Positions 6,147 through 6,260 of a stretch of 6,260 bases of DNA are shown piece by piece. Made by a program: the position numbers and the translations under genes. The DNA comes from Patescibacteria group bacterium (lineage in GTDB: Bacteria > Patescibacteriota > Minisyncoccia > Phycocordibacterales > JAGLOS01). Location: positions 1-6,260 of the forward strand of contig JAHIYV010000020.1 in assembly GCA_018814635.1 (NCBI GenBank). Direction: 5' to 3'. Under the pieces are notes generated by a model that saw only the letters and a list, made by a program, of their open reading frames with translations, was not told the origin of the DNA and ran no database searches. Position 1 is the first letter of the stretch. Each line of letters begins with the position of its first letter.

Positions 6147-6246
6147 ACCCAGCCCCTTCTCAGCTAATATTTTTTGAGAAGATGTTAACTGAGTATTACT
6201 TGGGTGTCCGACACCCAAGTGCTCAAGTAACACGAAGGAGCTGGGT
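6147..6246 (+). promoter_or_regulatory. Folded leader that sequesters a Shine-Dalgarno sequence
   Basis: The two ends of this 100-nt stretch are complementary: ACCCAGCCCCTTC (6147-6159) pairs with GAAGGAGCTGGGT (6234-6246), 12 of 13 positions, with a C/A mismatch at 6154/6239. The 3' arm includes AAGGAG (6235-6240), an ideal Shine-Dalgarno 9 nt before ATG 6250. Inside are CTTCTC/GAGAAG (6156-6161 with 6176-6181, 14-nt loop) and a long hairpin spanning 6184-6231 (GTTA/TAAC, TGAG/CTCA, then an 11-bp perfect stem). The first inner helix shares 6156-6159 with the closing helix, so the two partly exclude each other and could toggle the Shine-Dalgarno. Candidates are an autoregulatory or riboswitch-like leader, or the Shine-Dalgarno-hiding 5' structure known from IS200-type transposons. 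No known riboswitch consensus was recognised. Pairing was found by eye without energy calculation. Confidence 0.7.
6198..6220. repeat. Perfect 11-bp palindrome, hairpin apex of the leader
   Basis: ACTTGGGTGTC (6198-6208) and GACACCCAAGT (6210-6220) are exact reverse complements around a single base (C6209); in RNA the loop would open to at least three bases. The GGGTGTC-GACACCC core resembles REP-type hairpins recognised by Y1 transposases, but this is only a resemblance. No U-run follows, so it is not an intrinsic terminator. Confidence 0.85.
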
Positions 6247-6249
6247 AAA

Positions 6250-6260
6250 ATGTTAAAAAT
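6250..6260 (+). CDS. Start of an unidentified gene, cut by the window end
   Basis: ATG at 6250-6252 lies 9 nt after AAGGAG, the best ribosome binding site in the window. Only Met-Leu-Lys plus a partial codon are visible. rpsK would be expected after rpsM, but bacterial S11 rarely begins this way, so an inserted gene such as a transposase is equally possible. The identity cannot be determined from the bases shown. Confidence 0.5.

Noticed and set aside
6147..6246. tRNA, tmRNA or T-box leader
   Set aside because: No CCA-type acceptor, T-loop or T-box antiterminator sequence is present; the closing helix ends in a Shine-Dalgarno, pointing to translational control.

Overview
The window is AT-rich bacterial DNA with genes packed on the + strand. 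It most resembles a Candidate Phyla Radiation (Patescibacteria) genome, probably Parcubacteria-like. This is inferred from protein character: a short SMC with no visible hinge, a trimmed RarA, an S13 tail of the RGNTRKTMGSGRR type, near-absence of Shine-Dalgarno sequences, and repeat-like palindromes near a possible Y1-transposase remnant. Stops seen are TAA and TAG, and no reading frame needs UGA read as an amino acid, so the standard bacterial code fits.

Layout: (1) bases 3-140 are the 3' end of an upstream gene, possibly an IS200/REP-associated (Y1) transposase. (2) serS (212-1528) and rarA (1536-2666) are 7 nt apart and probably cotranscribed from a TATAAT box only 10 nt before the serS start. 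(3) Bases 2670-2795 hold two perfect 41-nt tandem repeats plus a degenerate third copy, each centred on a hairpin. (4) An extended -10 promoter precedes a compact SMC-family gene (2870-5131). (5) Bases 5166-5297 encode a 43-aa peptide that looks like the amino-terminal stub of a nucleoside 2-deoxyribosyltransferase-like protein. (6) infA-rpmJ-rpsM (5341-6109) is the conserved translation cluster that in most bacteria continues to rpsK-rpsD-rpoA-rplQ. (7) Instead of an obvious rpsK, bases 6147-6246 form a strongly self-complementary element. Its 3' arm hides the only strong Shine-Dalgarno sequence in the window, just before an ATG at 6250 that runs off the end.

The recognised genes are mostly core: serine charging of tRNA, replication-fork rescue, chromosome organisation, translation initiation and ribosomal proteins. 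The least explained parts are the folded leader at the right end, the tandem hairpin repeats, and the SMC architecture.
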